NCBI RefSeq assembly: GCF_000632715.1
Contig: NZ_BAWO01000024.1
Coordinates: 1-64,000, forward strand
Direction: 5' to 3'
DNA from: Parageobacillus caldoxylosilyticus NBRC 107762
Lineage (GTDB): Bacteria > Bacillota > Bacilli > Bacillales > Anoxybacillaceae
DNA length: 64,000 bases
Within the stretch, counting starts at the first letter, position 1; the number at the start of each line of letters is the position of its first letter. Positions 51,699-61,904 of the stretch are shown piece by piece. The notes under the pieces are model-generated. The model was not told the DNA's origin. It worked only from the letters and a program-made list of their open reading frames with translations, and searched no databases. The position numbers and the translations under genes were made by a program.

Positions 51699-52321
51699 TC
51701 ATTGCTTTTTGAACGAACAGATTGTGTTGGTAATCGGCGCTTTTACCACGTGGAGATACGCCGCTTGAAGGGCAGGCATAACTTTATCATAGCGGAGAAC
51801 ATGTTTCGTTTGCGAGACTGATTTGGAAACATCCGCTGCGGTTTCCGCCGCTTTCGCTCCTTTGATCCCCGCTTTGCCGGCTATTCCTATCCCTTTGACC
51901 GGAGGAATAAGAGAAGCCAATAGCATTCCTCCCGCCAGCCAGCGGTCTCCTGCCGAAATCCGTTCTCCGGTGATCGGTCGTATTCTCTAAACAATCGCTG
52001 CACATCATACCAGCCAAGGAGCTCTAAGCCAAATTCTTTCATGTTATCCGCAAGAGTTTGGTCTGCCTGTCTTATTGCCGCGGCTGTTCGATACAGCAGT
52101 TCTTCCGCTTCATTTAGCTTTTCTTCATAGCAGTGGAGCCAATGAATCAGCTCGTCTTTGAGCTCATAGATGGCATCAGAACCGATGCCGGTAATCTCTA
52201 TCACTAAAGAGGGAAGTTCCCAGGAAAGCGAGGTCCGCGCACGACAGCAGGCGTCTTCCGCATCGGGAACATGCTTCGCTACCGTTTCCAGTTCTTCCGG
52301 ATTGATTCGAATCATAGTCAT
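51699..52321 (-). pseudogene. WXG/pre-toxin (PT-TG) type VII secretion effector, frameshifted and truncated
   Basis: The frame from ATG 52321 gives an alpha-helical WXG100/LXG-like N-terminus (MIRINPEELETVAKHVPDAE) up to LFREYDRSP. Near 51985 the frame shifts. In the other frame the text continues ITGERISAGDRWLAGGMLLA and SLIPPVKGIGIAGKAGIKGA, a pre-toxin TG domain, ending at 51699. The junction TACGACCGATCACC lacks one C relative to a TAC-GAC-CCG-ATC-ACC reading (Tyr-Asp-Pro-Ile-Thr). After the TG domain, where polymorphic toxins carry their enzyme domain, the protein just stops. The start overlaps the stop of the upstream gene (TAATG). Confidence 0.65.
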
Positions 52322-52633
52322 TATAGCTCCTCTATCTTTCGTCGAATTTGGGCGATTTCCCTGCTGATTTCATGAAGAAGTTCATCTGCAGTTGCATAAA
52401 TATGTGCCTCGATTTGCCGCAAAAGTCCCGGTATACCAATTCATACGCTTCCCTCGACTCTCCCTGCTAATACGGAACATCCTCCTCATTGCGCGATAAA
52501 AGGCACGAGTGCCTTGATGAAACTCCTCGATCGCTTCTTTGACTTGCCCCTGATAGGACTCAAGGCAATCGATCATCGTCTCGTAGACCCTGTGTTTCAC
52601 TTCTTTTTCAATCGATTCCAATAAAGACGACAC
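52321..52633 (-). pseudogene. Small helical partner gene of the pre-toxin, frameshifted
   Basis: The frame from 52633 starts MSSLLESIEKEVKHRVYETM and remains helical to about REAYELV/RKRMNWY near 52440. A different frame then carries LLRQIEAHIYATADELLHEI with SREIAQIRRKIEEL to a TAA at 52321, overlapping the next ATG. A helical protein of about 100 residues before a WXG/LXG-type effector is usual for type VII substrates (YwqH/YwqI-like partners). At least one indel breaks it. Confidence 0.55.
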
Positions 52634-52696
52634 CCTGATTTCCTCTCCCCCATTTACACACTATTTAAATGGTAACACAAGGAAAATAAGGATAAA

Positions 52697-53018
52697 TCAT
52701 GATATATTCCTGTTTTGCCAGATGGCAATCAGGACTTTTTCCTTTTTCCTTATTGATGATTCTGCCATGTGCAACATGTCAAAGTTCCTCCGAAAACAAC
52801 CTGTTTGCGGAACAAACTTTTTCATACATGGAACGATCACGTTGAAGAGAATGATCAGAAAGACCAAAATGAAAAAACCAAACAGCCATGCAGAAACGAT
52901 GATGATGTCCGTTCCGCCCCATCCAATGGTTGACGAGACGAAATAGATTGTTCTTCGCCGGAAGAAAACAATCCTAGTTTCTTTGCTTTGGCGTAATAGT
53001 ATTCCTTTCTTTCACGCA
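52697..53018 (-). pseudogene. Small single-span membrane protein with a one-base frameshift
   Basis: ATG at 53018 opens MRERKEYYYAKAKKLGLFSS then GEE. In the next frame the text continues TIYFVSSTIGWGGTDIIIVS, a membrane helix AWLFGFFILVFLIILFNVIV, and a basic tail to TGA at 52697. Adding one A in GAAGAACAATC (as GAAGAAACAATC) joins both into a smooth 105-residue or so protein. No family is recognised. It lies between the pre-toxin pair and gatB. Confidence 0.55.
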
Positions 53019-53062
53019 TGTGGATTATCCAAAACATCAATAGAAAGTTTTTTAAAATAAAG

Positions 53063-53095
53063 TAAAAGCTGGCTGTATATAACAGCCAGCTTTTG
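53063..53095 (-). terminator. Rho-independent terminator of gatCAB
   Basis: A 13-bp stem AAAAGCTGGCTGT / ACAGCCAGCTTTT is followed on the minus strand by ACTTTATTTT, just after the gatB stop. Confidence 0.85.
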
Positions 53096-53100
53096 ATTGT

Positions 53101-54534
53101 TTATCGTTTATTCATTTCTTCTATTAACAACTTATTAACAAGCGGCGGGTTGGCTTGTCCTTTTGTCGCTTTCATCACTTGGCCAACTAAGAAGCCAAGC
53201 GCGCGGTCTTTACCGTTTTTATAGTCTTCGATCGATTGCGGATTGGCGTCGAGCACTTCAATGACGATTTTGCGCAATGTCGCTTCGTCGGAAATTTGCA
53301 CAAGCCCTTTTTCTTTGACGATTTTTTCTGGGTCTCCGCCTTTTTCAACGAGCTCTTTAAATACCTTTTTCGCGATTTTCGATGAAATCGTGCCATTTTG
53401 AATGAGCTTAATCATGCCGGCCAAGCTTTCCGGCGTCAACGCGATCTCATGCAGTTCTTTTTGCTCGGCGTTTAAGTATCCCGACACTTCGACCATGAGC
53501 CAGTTGGAAGCCAGTTTCGGATCCGCTCCGTTTGCCACCGTCGCTTCGAAAAAGTCGGCCATTTCTTTTGTCAGCGTCAGCACTTTCGCATCGTATTCCG
53601 GCAGGCCAAGTTCTTCGATGTAGCGTTTTTTGCGCGCATCCGGCAGCTCTGGAATCGATGCGCGGACGCGCTCTTTCCATTCGTCATCGATATACAGCAT
53701 GACAAGATCCGGCTCTGGGAAGTAACGATAGTCTTCCGAACCTTCTTTCACGCGCATGAGCACCGTTGTTTTCGTCGCTTCATCAAAGCGCCGCGTTTCT
53801 TGCTGGATGACGCCTCCGGAAAGCAAAATTTTCTCTTGCCGTTTCGCTTCGTATTCCAAGCCCATACGCACGAAGTTAAACGAGTTTAAGTTTTTCAACT
53901 CTGTTTTCGTACCAAATTCGGTCGCGCCAATTGGACGAAGGGAAATATTCGCGTCGCAGCGAAGCGAACCTTCTTCCATTTTACAATCGGACACGCCTGT
54001 ATATTGGATGATTGATTTTAATTTTTCCAAATACGCATACGCTTCTTCTGGGGAGCGGATATCCGGTTCTGACACAATCTCAATTAATGGAGTGCCTTGT
54101 CGGTTAAAATCGACAAGCGAATAACCGTCGCCGGTATGCGTTAATTTTCCGGCGTCTTCTTCCAAATGAATGCGAGTGATGCCGATTTTTTTCTTTTTGC
54201 CGTTCACTTCAATTTCAATCCAGCCGTTTCTGCCAAGCGGCTGATCGTATTGCGAAATTTGATACGCTTTCGGGTTATCCGGATAGAAGTAGTTTTTGCG
54301 GTCAAATTTCGTTTCGGTCGCGATTTCGCAGTTTAGCGCCATCGCCGCTTTCATCGCAAATTCGACTGCTTGTTTGTTCAACACTGGGAGAACCCCTGGG
54401 TATCCTAAATCAATGACGTTCGTTTGCGTGTTTGGGGGCGCTCCGAACGCATTTGGGCTGCTGGAGAAAATTTTCGATTTTGTCTTTAGCTCGACGTGAA
54501 CTTCAAGACCAATGACCGTTTCAAAATTCATCAT
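53101..54534 (-). CDS. gatB: Asp-tRNA(Asn)/Glu-tRNA(Gln) amidotransferase subunit B
   Basis: A 477-residue GatB. It binds misacylated tRNA, activates the side-chain carboxylate with ATP and passes it to GatA-derived ammonia. It opens [20 protein letters not shown]; other marks are [33 protein letters not shown] and the C-terminal YqeY-like tail with [20 protein letters not shown] at 54534 follows AAGGGGGG; an in-frame extension to 54624 would overlap gatA. Third gene of gatCAB, 10 bp after gatA. Confidence 0.93.
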   Translation of the reverse strand: MMNFETVIGLEVHVELKTKSKIFSSSPNAFGAPPNTQTNVIDLGYPGVLPVLNKQAVEFAMKAAMALNCEIATETKFDRKNYFYPDNPKAYQISQYDQPLGRNGWIEIEVNGKKKKIGITRIHLEEDAGKLTHTGDGYSLVDFNRQGTPLIEIVSEPDIRSPEEAYAYLEKLKSIIQYTGVSDCKMEEGSLRCDANISLRPIGATEFGTKTELKNLNSFNFVRMGLEYEAKRQEKILLSGGVIQQETRRFDEATKTTVLMRVKEGSEDYRYFPEPDLVMLYIDDEWKERVRASIPELPDARKKRYIEELGLPEYDAKVLTLTKEMADFFEATVANGADPKLASNWLMVEVSGYLNAEQKELHEIALTPESLAGMIKLIQNGTISSKIAKKVFKELVEKGGDPEKIVKEKGLVQISDEATLRKIVIEVLDANPQSIEDYKNGKDRALGFLVGQVMKATKGQANPPLVNKLLIEEMNKR

Positions 54535-54544
54535 GTTTCCCCCC

Positions 54545-56005
54545 TTATAACGCTGGTTTTTGTTTATGATAGTCGGTCGCTTGCTCGAACGCATGGGCGA
54601 CACGGTAAATCGTGCTTTCATCAAAATGTTTGCCGATAATTTGTAATCCGACCGGCAAGCCGTTCACAAAGCCGCACGGTACAGAAATGCCAGGAACACC
54701 GGCAAGGTTTACTGGAATCGTTAAAATGTCGTTTGCATACATTGTTAACGGATCGTGCGTTTTTTCGCCGATTTTAAACGCTGGCGTCGGCGTCGTCGGC
54801 CCGATAATGACGTCGTATTTTTCAAATACCTTTTCGAAATCTTGTTTGATTAATGTCCGCACTTTTTGCGCTTTTTTGTAATATGCGTCATAATATCCGG
54901 AACTTAACGCGAACGTACCGAGCATGATGCGGCGTTTCACTTCATTTCCGAATCCTTCGCTGCGCGTTTGTTTGTACATATCAATTAAGTTTTTCGCATT
55001 ATCCGTGCGGTAGCCGTAACGAACTCCGTCAAAACGGGCAAGGTTCGCGGACGCTTCCGAAGAAGCAAGCAAATAGTAAGTCGCTAGCGCATACTTTGAG
55101 TGTGGAAGCGATACTTCTTCCCATGTCGCTCCTAATTTCTCCAACACTTTTAATGCATCAAGTACGGATTGGCGAACTTCTTCTGATACGCCTTCGCCTA
55201 AATATTCTTTCGGCACGGCGATTTTTAGGCCTTTAATGTCACCGGTAAGCGCCTCTACATAATTTGGCACTTCTACATTTGCTGATGTTGAATCCATCGG
55301 ATCTAAACCAGCGATGACTTGCAATAAGTAGGCGTTGTCCTCTACCGTACGCGTAATCGGGCCGATTTGATCAAGTGAAGAGGCAAACGCGACAAGTCCG
55401 AAGCGCGATACGCGTCCGTATGTTGGCTTCAAACCAACAACGCCGCAGAACGCTGCTGGTTGGCGAATCGAACCACCCGTGTCAGAACCTAAAGCAAACG
55501 GTACTTCGCCTGCCGCTACTGCCGCAGCGGAACCGCCGCTGGAGCCGCCCGGCACACGCTCTAAATCCCACGGGTTGCGCGTCAGTTGAAAGCCGGAGTT
55601 TTCTGTGGAAGACCCCATCGCAAACTCGTCCATGTTTAATTTTCCAATCGTAATCGCACCGGCTTCATGCAAGCGCTCCATGACCGTTGCGTCGTAAATC
55701 GGGTCAAAGTTATACAAAATTTTGCTTGCACATGTTGTGCGCAATCCTTTTGTCACAATATTATCTTTAATACCAATCGGCATGCCAAAAAGCGTACCGA
55801 AATCGTTTTCTTCTTTCGCCAGTTTGTCATCTAACTCTTTCGCTTTCGCGCGCGCGTTTTCCTCATTTAGTGTTAAAAACGCTTGCACTTTTTCTTCCAC
55901 TTCGCCAATGCGGCGGAATGATTCATCGACTAAATCAGAAACAGAAATTTCTTTTTTATGTAATAAACGATGTAATTCGGAAATTTTATGGTCAAATAAT
56001 GACAT
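54545..56005 (-). CDS. gatA: Glutamyl-tRNA(Gln) amidotransferase subunit A
   Basis: A 486-residue amidase-family glutaminase of the GatCAB complex. The Ser-cisSer-Lys triad is visible: Lys in [14 protein letters not shown] (about residue 79), Ser in [14 protein letters not shown] (about 178) and the glycine/serine-rich signature [16 protein letters not shown] (about 150-165). Length is normal. It lies 13 bp after gatC and 10 bp before gatB. Confidence 0.94.
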   Translation of the reverse strand: MSLFDHKISELHRLLHKKEISVSDLVDESFRRIGEVEEKVQAFLTLNEENARAKAKELDDKLAKEENDFGTLFGMPIGIKDNIVTKGLRTTCASKILYNFDPIYDATVMERLHEAGAITIGKLNMDEFAMGSSTENSGFQLTRNPWDLERVPGGSSGGSAAAVAAGEVPFALGSDTGGSIRQPAAFCGVVGLKPTYGRVSRFGLVAFASSLDQIGPITRTVEDNAYLLQVIAGLDPMDSTSANVEVPNYVEALTGDIKGLKIAVPKEYLGEGVSEEVRQSVLDALKVLEKLGATWEEVSLPHSKYALATYYLLASSEASANLARFDGVRYGYRTDNAKNLIDMYKQTRSEGFGNEVKRRIMLGTFALSSGYYDAYYKKAQKVRTLIKQDFEKVFEKYDVIIGPTTPTPAFKIGEKTHDPLTMYANDILTIPVNLAGVPGISVPCGFVNGLPVGLQIIGKHFDESTIYRVAHAFEQATDYHKQKPAL

Positions 56006-56018
56006 TGCTTCCCCCTCC

Positions 56019-56309
56019 TTACTCTAAAATCGCTGGCACGCGAAACTGACCGTCTTGGTGATCCGGCGCGTTTTTCAGCACTTCCTCGCGCGGAAGTCCC
56101 GGTGTCGGCACATCTTCGCGCATGACGTTTTTCATATCAAGCACGTGTGATGTTGGCGGAACATTTTCTGTATCGAGCTCGTTTAATTGTTCAGCAAACG
56201 TAATAATCGCGTCCAACTGCTTCGTAAACATTTCTGCTTCTTCGTCCGTAATCGCCAAACGCGCCAAATGCGCTACATGTTTTACTTGTTCAATAGAAAT
56301 TCTCGACAT
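56019..56309 (-). CDS. gatC: Glutamyl-tRNA(Gln) amidotransferase subunit C
   Basis: A 96-residue GatC that holds GatA and GatB together. Family text is [20 protein letters not shown] near the N-terminus and the C-terminal [23 protein letters not shown] at 56309 follows GGAGGTG at seven bases; TTG at 56324 would place the start before that site and is rejected. Confidence 0.92.
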   Translation of the reverse strand: MSRISIEQVKHVAHLARLAITDEEAEMFTKQLDAIITFAEQLNELDTENVPPTSHVLDMKNVMREDVPTPGLPREEVLKNAPDHQDGQFRVPAILE

Positions 56310-56516
56310 CTTTTTCACCTCCAATGAGTTCGACCTATCACAATACTATGATGATACCAAACTTTCATCGAATGAAGCAACATTTGCCGCATCCTGTAAA
56401 AGAAAACAAAAATGAGGCTAAAAAATAATCAAGGTAAAACCTACTATTGCTTGATAAAACCGAACGTACGTGCTATATTAAAGGAAAGACATTATTTTTT
56501 GAAAAGAGACAAATCG

Positions 56517-57079
56517 ATGACTGATGTACTTCCCCAACAAATATTAGATCGCCTTGGGAATATGGGAGACACCCTGCATCGTCTAAACGACGAACAACAG
56601 CGGCTGGAAACGGAAATAAAAGATTTACGCAACGGACAACAACAGCTAGAAAACGAAATAAAAAATCTGCGTGATGGGCAAAAGCGGTTAGAAAAAGATG
56701 TAAAAGATTTACGCGATGGCCAAAAACGCTGGAAAATGAAGTGAAAAATTTACACGATGGTCAAAAATGTTTGGAAAAAGAACAGGCTTATTTGAAATCC
56801 GGGCTAAAGGAACTGAACGAACTAATGACGGCACTTCTTTACCGGCAAGATAAAACAGATGCCAAACTCGAAGCCCTCGCAATGGACGTACACAACATCC
56901 ACGGTGAAATCGCTTCTCTCAAACAAGGCCTTCATAAACTTGAGAAAAAAGTAGATTCCCATTACCAACAACTGAACGAACAGCTAAACAATATTAAGCT
57001 TCTTGATGTCGATTTTGCTGTTCATAAAACGACGGAGAATGAGCGAGAGATATATAAAATGAAAAGCAGGCTGTTTTAG
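56517..57079 (+). pseudogene. Coiled-coil protein with 14-residue repeats, frameshifted
   Basis: ATG at 56517 gives MTDVLPQQILDRLGNMGDTL, then a tandem 14-residue repeat of pattern LExEhKxLRxGQxx (h = I or V; about four copies, 56600-56770). Near 56730 the frame ends in RWKMK-stop, while the next frame continues LENEVKNLHDGQKCLEKEQA to a stop at 57079. Inserting one G in AAACGCTGG restores LEN and an uninterrupted protein of about 187 residues. The lesion is inside the repeat array, where slippage is likely. Similar coiled-coil proteins occur in Geobacillus; the role is unknown. The scrap at 47222 is similar in type. Confidence 0.65.
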
Positions 57080-57138
57080 GCATTTATTACCAAACAGTTC
57101 TCGCCCTCTATTTTTTATAAAAAGGAGAAGTAGCCAGC

Positions 57139-57936
57139 ATGGATATCATGTTTGACCATATCGTTCACTTTACGAAAAATCCGGAAGAAGCGAAAACCGC
57201 GTTTCAGCTTATCGGATTTCACGCAATAAACGGTGGAAAACATCTTTCTTGGGGCACGTATAACTGCTTGAACTACTTTACAGGACTGCGATATATTGAA
57301 TGGATCGGCTTTACAGACTTTGATAAAGCAAAAACTTCCGACAACGTATTAATCCAGCAAATCGTCGCAGACTCCCATAAAGGAGAAGGCTTTTCGCAAT
57401 TGGCATTCCGCACGGACGATATCGATGCTGTCATCGCCCACATCCAGGCAAAAGGACTAAAGCCGATTGGTCCGTTTTCCGGAAGCCGAAAACGTGAAGA
57501 CGGTAAAGTATTAAGCTGGTCGATGCTATTTATTAAAGACGAACAAGATGATACATGCCGCTACCCATTTTTTATTCAGTGGGGCGAACCCGAAGAGGTC
57601 CGCACGAAAGAAATGGCTCCTCTCATGCAACACAGGATCGGAATTCCATCCCTTTCGTATATTGGGATGAATGTAAGTAACCTTGATGAATCATTGCAAA
57701 AATATTGCCGTTTATTTGATGTACCGCGCCAGTCTGTAACGGAAAGCAGCGATGAATTTGGCACCTATTCCGAACTTGTTATCGGAAACATAGCGGTCCG
57801 CTTTTATGAGGCAAAAAGCCTCGCTATCTCCATCGACAGCGCTCTCATCAACCGTCCGTTTTTATGCGGAATCACCGGAATGCCAGAAAATAAAGTTATC
57901 CATATAAAAAATGGGATCTATCATTTTTCTGTGTAG
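57139..57936 (+). CDS. VOC-family (glyoxalase-like) protein
   Basis: A 265-residue protein with two VOC/glyoxalase_3-type halves. The first has FDHIVHFTKNPEEAKTAFQL and LAFRTDDIDAVIAHIQAKGL; the second starts around residue 170 (LSYIGMNVSNLDESLQKYCR). His and Glu residues that could bind a metal occur (DHIVH near residue 6), but a full metal triad is not certain. AAAGGAGAAG lies upstream. It stands alone. Substrate unknown; family members range from dioxygenases to resistance proteins. Confidence 0.75.
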   Translation: MDIMFDHIVHFTKNPEEAKTAFQLIGFHAINGGKHLSWGTYNCLNYFTGLRYIEWIGFTDFDKAKTSDNVLIQQIVADSHKGEGFSQLAFRTDDIDAVIAHIQAKGLKPIGPFSGSRKREDGKVLSWSMLFIKDEQDDTCRYPFFIQWGEPEEVRTKEMAPLMQHRIGIPSLSYIGMNVSNLDESLQKYCRLFDVPRQSVTESSDEFGTYSELVIGNIAVRFYEAKSLAISIDSALINRPFLCGITGMPENKVIHIKNGIYHFSV

Positions 57937-58164
57937 CGTTTCATCAAGCGGAATGGCTTCTACAGGAGCAGGACAACAGCTAAATTTGGAAACTCATACA
58001 ATCTCATTAAAAACACACCCATGAATGGCCAGCGAACACCTCTTTTGCCCATTTTTCAAGAAAAGGAAGCTCCTCTATAGCAAGTATATTACGATATGCT
58101 CTTAAAATTTTAACATCGGGTCCGTACCTATGCACTGCGATTGGAAAAGAAATTTATTTTGCGT

Positions 58165-59916
58165 TTACTCCGATATTGTTTGGAATTGTTGTTCGGCCAG
58201 TTCTCTGTAGAGCGGATGAGTTTGCAGCAATTCGCTATGTGTTCCTACTCCGGTGATGGTCCCATTCTCTAATACAACGATTTGGTCTGCGTTGATAACG
58301 GTGGAGAGCCGGTGAGCAATGACAAGTGTGGTTCTTCCTTCCATTAGCCGCTGCAAGGCCTTTTGAACAAGAACTTCCGATGAACTGTCTAGGTTTGAGG
58401 TTGCCTCATCAAGGAGAAGAATTTTTGGATTGCGTATAAGGGCGCGGGCAATGGCGATTCTCTGTCGTTGTCCACCTGATAATTTGATTCCCCGTTCCCC
58501 AACTTCCGTCAAATATCCTTTTGGAAGCCGCTCAATAAATTCCGCTGCATTTGCCAGTTTGGCTGCTCTCTCTATTTCTTCATCGGAAACGTCTCTATTT
58601 AGCCCATAACAAATATTGTCGCGTATCGTTCCTGACATCATTGGACTTTCTTGTGAGACATAACCGATTTGACTGCGCCACGAATGTAAGTGAAAATCTT
58701 CAATATTGGTTTCTCCAAGCAATATTTCTCCTTCATCAGGTGTGTAAAATCGCTCTAGCAAAGCAAACAATGTCGTTTTTCCACCGCCGCTTGGACCAAC
58801 AATAGCCGTTGTTTTTCCTGAAGGAATGGTGAGCGTTACTTGTTTGAGTACAGGCTCTCCCTTTTTATAAGAAAAGGAAACATTTCGAAAATGTATGTCT
58901 TGCTCAGGATTTTGCACCGCAGGTAAGTTGTCTCTTGGCTCTTTCTCTAAGGATAAAATGCTTTGAATTCGTTCTGTTGCCCCCATTGCTTTTTGGAATG
59001 AGGTGAAAAATACAGCCATCTGACTAAAAGGAACAACAATTTGAACCATATAAATAATGATGGCGACAAGAGAGCCGGATGAAAGCGTGCCTGAGGCTAC
59101 ACGAACTCCGCCATAACCGATTAAAATGACTAAAACGAGCATCATCACAAAGGTCATAAAAGGGGAAATAACAGCCTGTATTCTCGCTTCTTTTAGACCG
59201 AATTGAAATAAATGAAGAATCCCTAGTTCCCCATTTTTTTGTTCCTCTTTCTCTGCACAATAAGCTTTTACAAGACGAATATCGGATAACACTCTGCCAA
59301 GATTGGCTGAAAAACTGGCCATTTCATCCTGGGTAGCTTTTGAAATTTTGTACATTTTTTGCCCAAGCGGCCAGAGAATGAGAAGCGAAACTGGAATAGC
59401 CGTCACCATCATAAGGGTCATTTTCCAGTCGATAATAAGGAGAATGCTAACAGCCCCTCCAACCGAAATGAATCCAGTGAGAAATGTAACTAAATGTTGA
59501 GTGATCAGCATTTTTACCGTGTTGGTGTCTTGAGTAATTCGGCTCATCGTTTCTCCAGATTGGTGATGGTCGAAAAAAGAAATAGGCAATAATAAAACTT
59601 GATTCCAAAGCTTTTTACGAATTGCTGCAACCACATATTCCCCAATATAGGTGAGGAAGTAGTAAGAAAAGCCGGAAGTGATCGTTTGCAAAATAAATGA
59701 AGCCGCAAGCAAAATAATAATCGATGGTTCTACCGTAGATGCAGCGATCTGGTCAACAAGAGATTTCGTAAACCATGGTACAATGAGTCCAACCCCTGTT
59801 TCGATCAAACTAAGAGTAATAGCAGTGACAAAAATCCATTTTGGCGGCTTCGTACTCCTAATTAACTCCCAGAAACTTTTCCAATTGTCTATAGGCATAT
59901 CACGATTCTTCCCCAC
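58165..59916 (-). CDS. BmrA/MsbA-like ABC multidrug exporter
   Basis: A 583-residue homodimeric half-transporter. Six membrane helices occupy residues 25-305 with the coupling FFDHHQSGETMSRITQDTNT. The nucleotide-binding domain has Walker A AIVGPSGGGKTTLFALLERF near 368, signature KLSGGQRQRIAIARAL, Walker B ILLLDEATSNLDSSSE and the H-loop VIAHRLST. The start is GTG at 59916 with AAGGAG upstream. Closest in layout to B. subtilis BmrA. It could export a peptide or drug, but it is 38 kb from the TOMM cluster, so a link is only speculative. Confidence 0.85.
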   Translation of the reverse strand: MGKNRDMPIDNWKSFWELIRSTKPPKWIFVTAITLSLIETGVGLIVPWFTKSLVDQIAASTVEPSIIILLAASFILQTITSGFSYYFLTYIGEYVVAAIRKKLWNQVLLLPISFFDHHQSGETMSRITQDTNTVKMLITQHLVTFLTGFISVGGAVSILLIIDWKMTLMMVTAIPVSLLILWPLGQKMYKISKATQDEMASFSANLGRVLSDIRLVKAYCAEKEEQKNGELGILHLFQFGLKEARIQAVISPFMTFVMMLVLVILIGYGGVRVASGTLSSGSLVAIIIYMVQIVVPFSQMAVFFTSFQKAMGATERIQSILSLEKEPRDNLPAVQNPEQDIHFRNVSFSYKKGEPVLKQVTLTIPSGKTTAIVGPSGGGKTTLFALLERFYTPDEGEILLGETNIEDFHLHSWRSQIGYVSQESPMMSGTIRDNICYGLNRDVSDEEIERAAKLANAAEFIERLPKGYLTEVGERGIKLSGGQRQRIAIARALIRNPKILLLDEATSNLDSSSEVLVQKALQRLMEGRTTLVIAHRLSTVINADQIVVLENGTITGVGTHSELLQTHPLYRELAEQQFQTISE

Positions 59917-60060
59917 TCAAATTCACTCCTTCTTTCGCTAAAAATATTTGAACAGATTTTGCAACCCTTTCCTCTTCTTCTTTTGAAAAAGGAGATGAAA
60001 ACAGCATTGGCTCTTCAGCAAGTTCATCCTCTTTCAAATGAAATCATGATAAATCTTCGC
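59890..60060 (-). pseudogene. Possible C-terminal relic upstream of the ABC exporter
   Basis: A minus-strand frame contains RKTGQIAKEVFGEDLS, a TGA, then FHLKEDELAEEPMLFSSPFS and KEEEERVAKSVQIFLAKEGV, ending at the TGA that overlaps the exporter start. A 35-codon piece from an internal ATG remains open. It may be the tail of a regulator lost to mutation. No family is recognised; weak case. Confidence 0.3.
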
Positions 60061-60213
60061 CAAAAACTTCTTTTGCAATTTGACCTGTTTTTCGCAAACT
60101 CACCGATTGGATACGTCTTTTTCATCGTTCTCCCCCTCTGACACTATCATAAAACATCACATAACATCGGAATCAATAAAAATGTTTAAATTCAACGAAC
60201 CGCGCCAACACAT

Positions 60214-60248
60214 AAAAAACCCTCCCCGCCTAGGCAGAGAGGGTTTTT
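60214..60248. terminator. Bidirectional terminator after pruA
   Basis: AAAAACCCTC / GAGGGTTTTT with a 14-base loop, A-run before and T-run after; 3 bp from the P5C dehydrogenase stop. Confidence 0.85.
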
Positions 60249-60250
60249 CA

Positions 60251-61798
60251 TTAAAACATTTCCGATACCGTTTTTGCTTGCATATGCAAAATCAAGTAGT
60301 CAGGGCCGCCTGCTTTCGAGTCCGTGCCGGACATGTTGAAGCCGCCGAACGGTTGGTAGCCGACAATCGCACCGGTGCAGCCGCGGTTGAAGTAAAGGTT
60401 TCCGACATGGAACTCTTCGCGCGCTTTTTCGAGGTTGGCGCGGTTGCGGGAAATCACGGCGCCTGTTAAGCCATATTCCGTGTTGTTGGCAATTTCAAGC
60501 GCATGATCGAAATCTTTCGCTTTCGCAAACGCCACAACTGGACCAAAAATTTCTTCCTGCATGATGCGTGCGTTTGGATCCACATCGGCAATTACGGTTG
60601 GCTGAATGAAGAATCCTTTGGAGTCGTCTCCTTCACCGCCAGTCATGAGACGACCTTCTTGTTTGCCGATTTCGATATATTCCATGATTTTGTTATACGC
60701 CGATTGGTCGATGACCGGACCCATAAATGTGCTTTGTTCTGCCGGATCGCCGACTTTGAGCTGTTTTGTCAGCTCAACGACGCGGTTTAATACTTGATCA
60801 TACACATCTTCTACGACAATCGCGCGCGAGCAAGCCGAGCATTTTTGCCCCGAGAAGCCGAATGCCGATGCGACAATCGATTGTGCCGCTAATTCTAAAT
60901 CGGCTTCTTTGTCGACGACAATGGCGTCTTTACCGCCCATCTCGGCGATGACGCGTTTGAGCCAAATTTGGCCTGGATGCACTTTCGCCGCACGTTCATA
61001 AATGCGGATGCCGACATCGCGGGAACCAGTAAAGCTGATAAAGCGGGTGCGTGGATGGTCAACGAGGTAGTCCCCTACTTCCGAACCGCTTCCCGGAATG
61101 TAGTTTAACACTCCTGCTGGAAGGCCAGCTTCTTCCAACACTTCCGCGAATTTATATGCAACCACTGGCGTTGCGCTCGCAGGCTTCAGCAGCACCGTAT
61201 TGCCGGTAACAAGCGATGCGACGGTCGTACCGGCCATAATCGCAAATGGGAAGTTCCACGGCGAAATGACGACGCCGACGCCAAGCGGAATGTAGAAAAA
61301 CCGGTTCGTTTCGCCTGGGCGGCTTTCAACTGGAATGCCGTCTTTTAATTTCAGCATTTGCCGCGCGTAATATTCCATAAAGTCAATCGCTTCTGCCGTA
61401 TCGGCATCCGCCTCTTTCCACGGTTTTCCCGCTTCTTTTACCATCAATGCGGAAAATTCATGTTTGCGGCGGCGCACAATCGCAGCGGCACGGAACAAAA
61501 TATCCGCACGCGCTTCCGGCTTTGTTTTGCTCCACCATTTAAATGCTTCATCAGCAACTTTCATTGCTTTTTCGGCAAGTTCTTTATTCGCTTTCGACAC
61601 GCGGCCGATTACTTCCGTCTTATTCGCGGGGTTAATCGAAACGATTTTCTCGTCGGTTGTGACCCGTTCACCGCCAATAATTAAAGGATAATCTTTGCCA
61701 AGCTCAGCTTCGACTTTTGTCAGCGCCTCTTCAAACGCTTTTCGATTCGCTTCAACCGTAAAATCTGTGAGCGGTTCATGCTTATAAGGTTGTACCAT
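60251..61798 (-). CDS. pruA: 1-pyrroline-5-carboxylate dehydrogenase
   Basis: A 515-residue aldehyde dehydrogenase oxidising glutamate semialdehyde to glutamate in proline and arginine breakdown. Family marks are [20 protein letters not shown] near residue 170, the [15 protein letters not shown] cofactor loop, the general-base Glu in [14 protein letters not shown] (about 286) and the nucleophile Cys in [16 protein letters not shown] (about 320). Called rocA or pruA in Bacilli. AAAGGGGG precedes the ATG, and a cre site lies 30 bp upstream, consistent with carbon control. It is inserted between camS and gatC relative to the conserved order. Confidence 0.92.
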   Translation of the reverse strand: MVQPYKHEPLTDFTVEANRKAFEEALTKVEAELGKDYPLIIGGERVTTDEKIVSINPANKTEVIGRVSKANKELAEKAMKVADEAFKWWSKTKPEARADILFRAAAIVRRRKHEFSALMVKEAGKPWKEADADTAEAIDFMEYYARQMLKLKDGIPVESRPGETNRFFYIPLGVGVVISPWNFPFAIMAGTTVASLVTGNTVLLKPASATPVVAYKFAEVLEEAGLPAGVLNYIPGSGSEVGDYLVDHPRTRFISFTGSRDVGIRIYERAAKVHPGQIWLKRVIAEMGGKDAIVVDKEADLELAAQSIVASAFGFSGQKCSACSRAIVVEDVYDQVLNRVVELTKQLKVGDPAEQSTFMGPVIDQSAYNKIMEYIEIGKQEGRLMTGGEGDDSKGFFIQPTVIADVDPNARIMQEEIFGPVVAFAKAKDFDHALEIANNTEYGLTGAVISRNRANLEKAREEFHVGNLYFNRGCTGAIVGYQPFGGFNMSGTDSKAGGPDYLILHMQAKTVSEMF

Positions 61799-61827
61799 CC
61801 GTGATTTCCCCCTTTACATAATTTGTA

Positions 61828-61841
61828 AAAAAGCGTTTACA
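61828..61841. promoter_or_regulatory. cre (CcpA) site upstream of pruA
   Basis: The minus strand reads TGTAAACGCTTTTT, 13 of 14 matches to TGWAARCGYTWNCW, 30 bp before the start codon. Confidence 0.6.
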
Positions 61842-61904
61842 ACCTCTACCTACCATTCTAACGAATAAATCGGCATGATTCAATTTTTTAGAAAAGCGAA
61901 AAAA

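Noticed and set aside
58165-59916. Dedicated exporter of the TOMM product
   Set aside because: No protease domain or linkage; 38 kb and several conserved operons separate it from the cluster.
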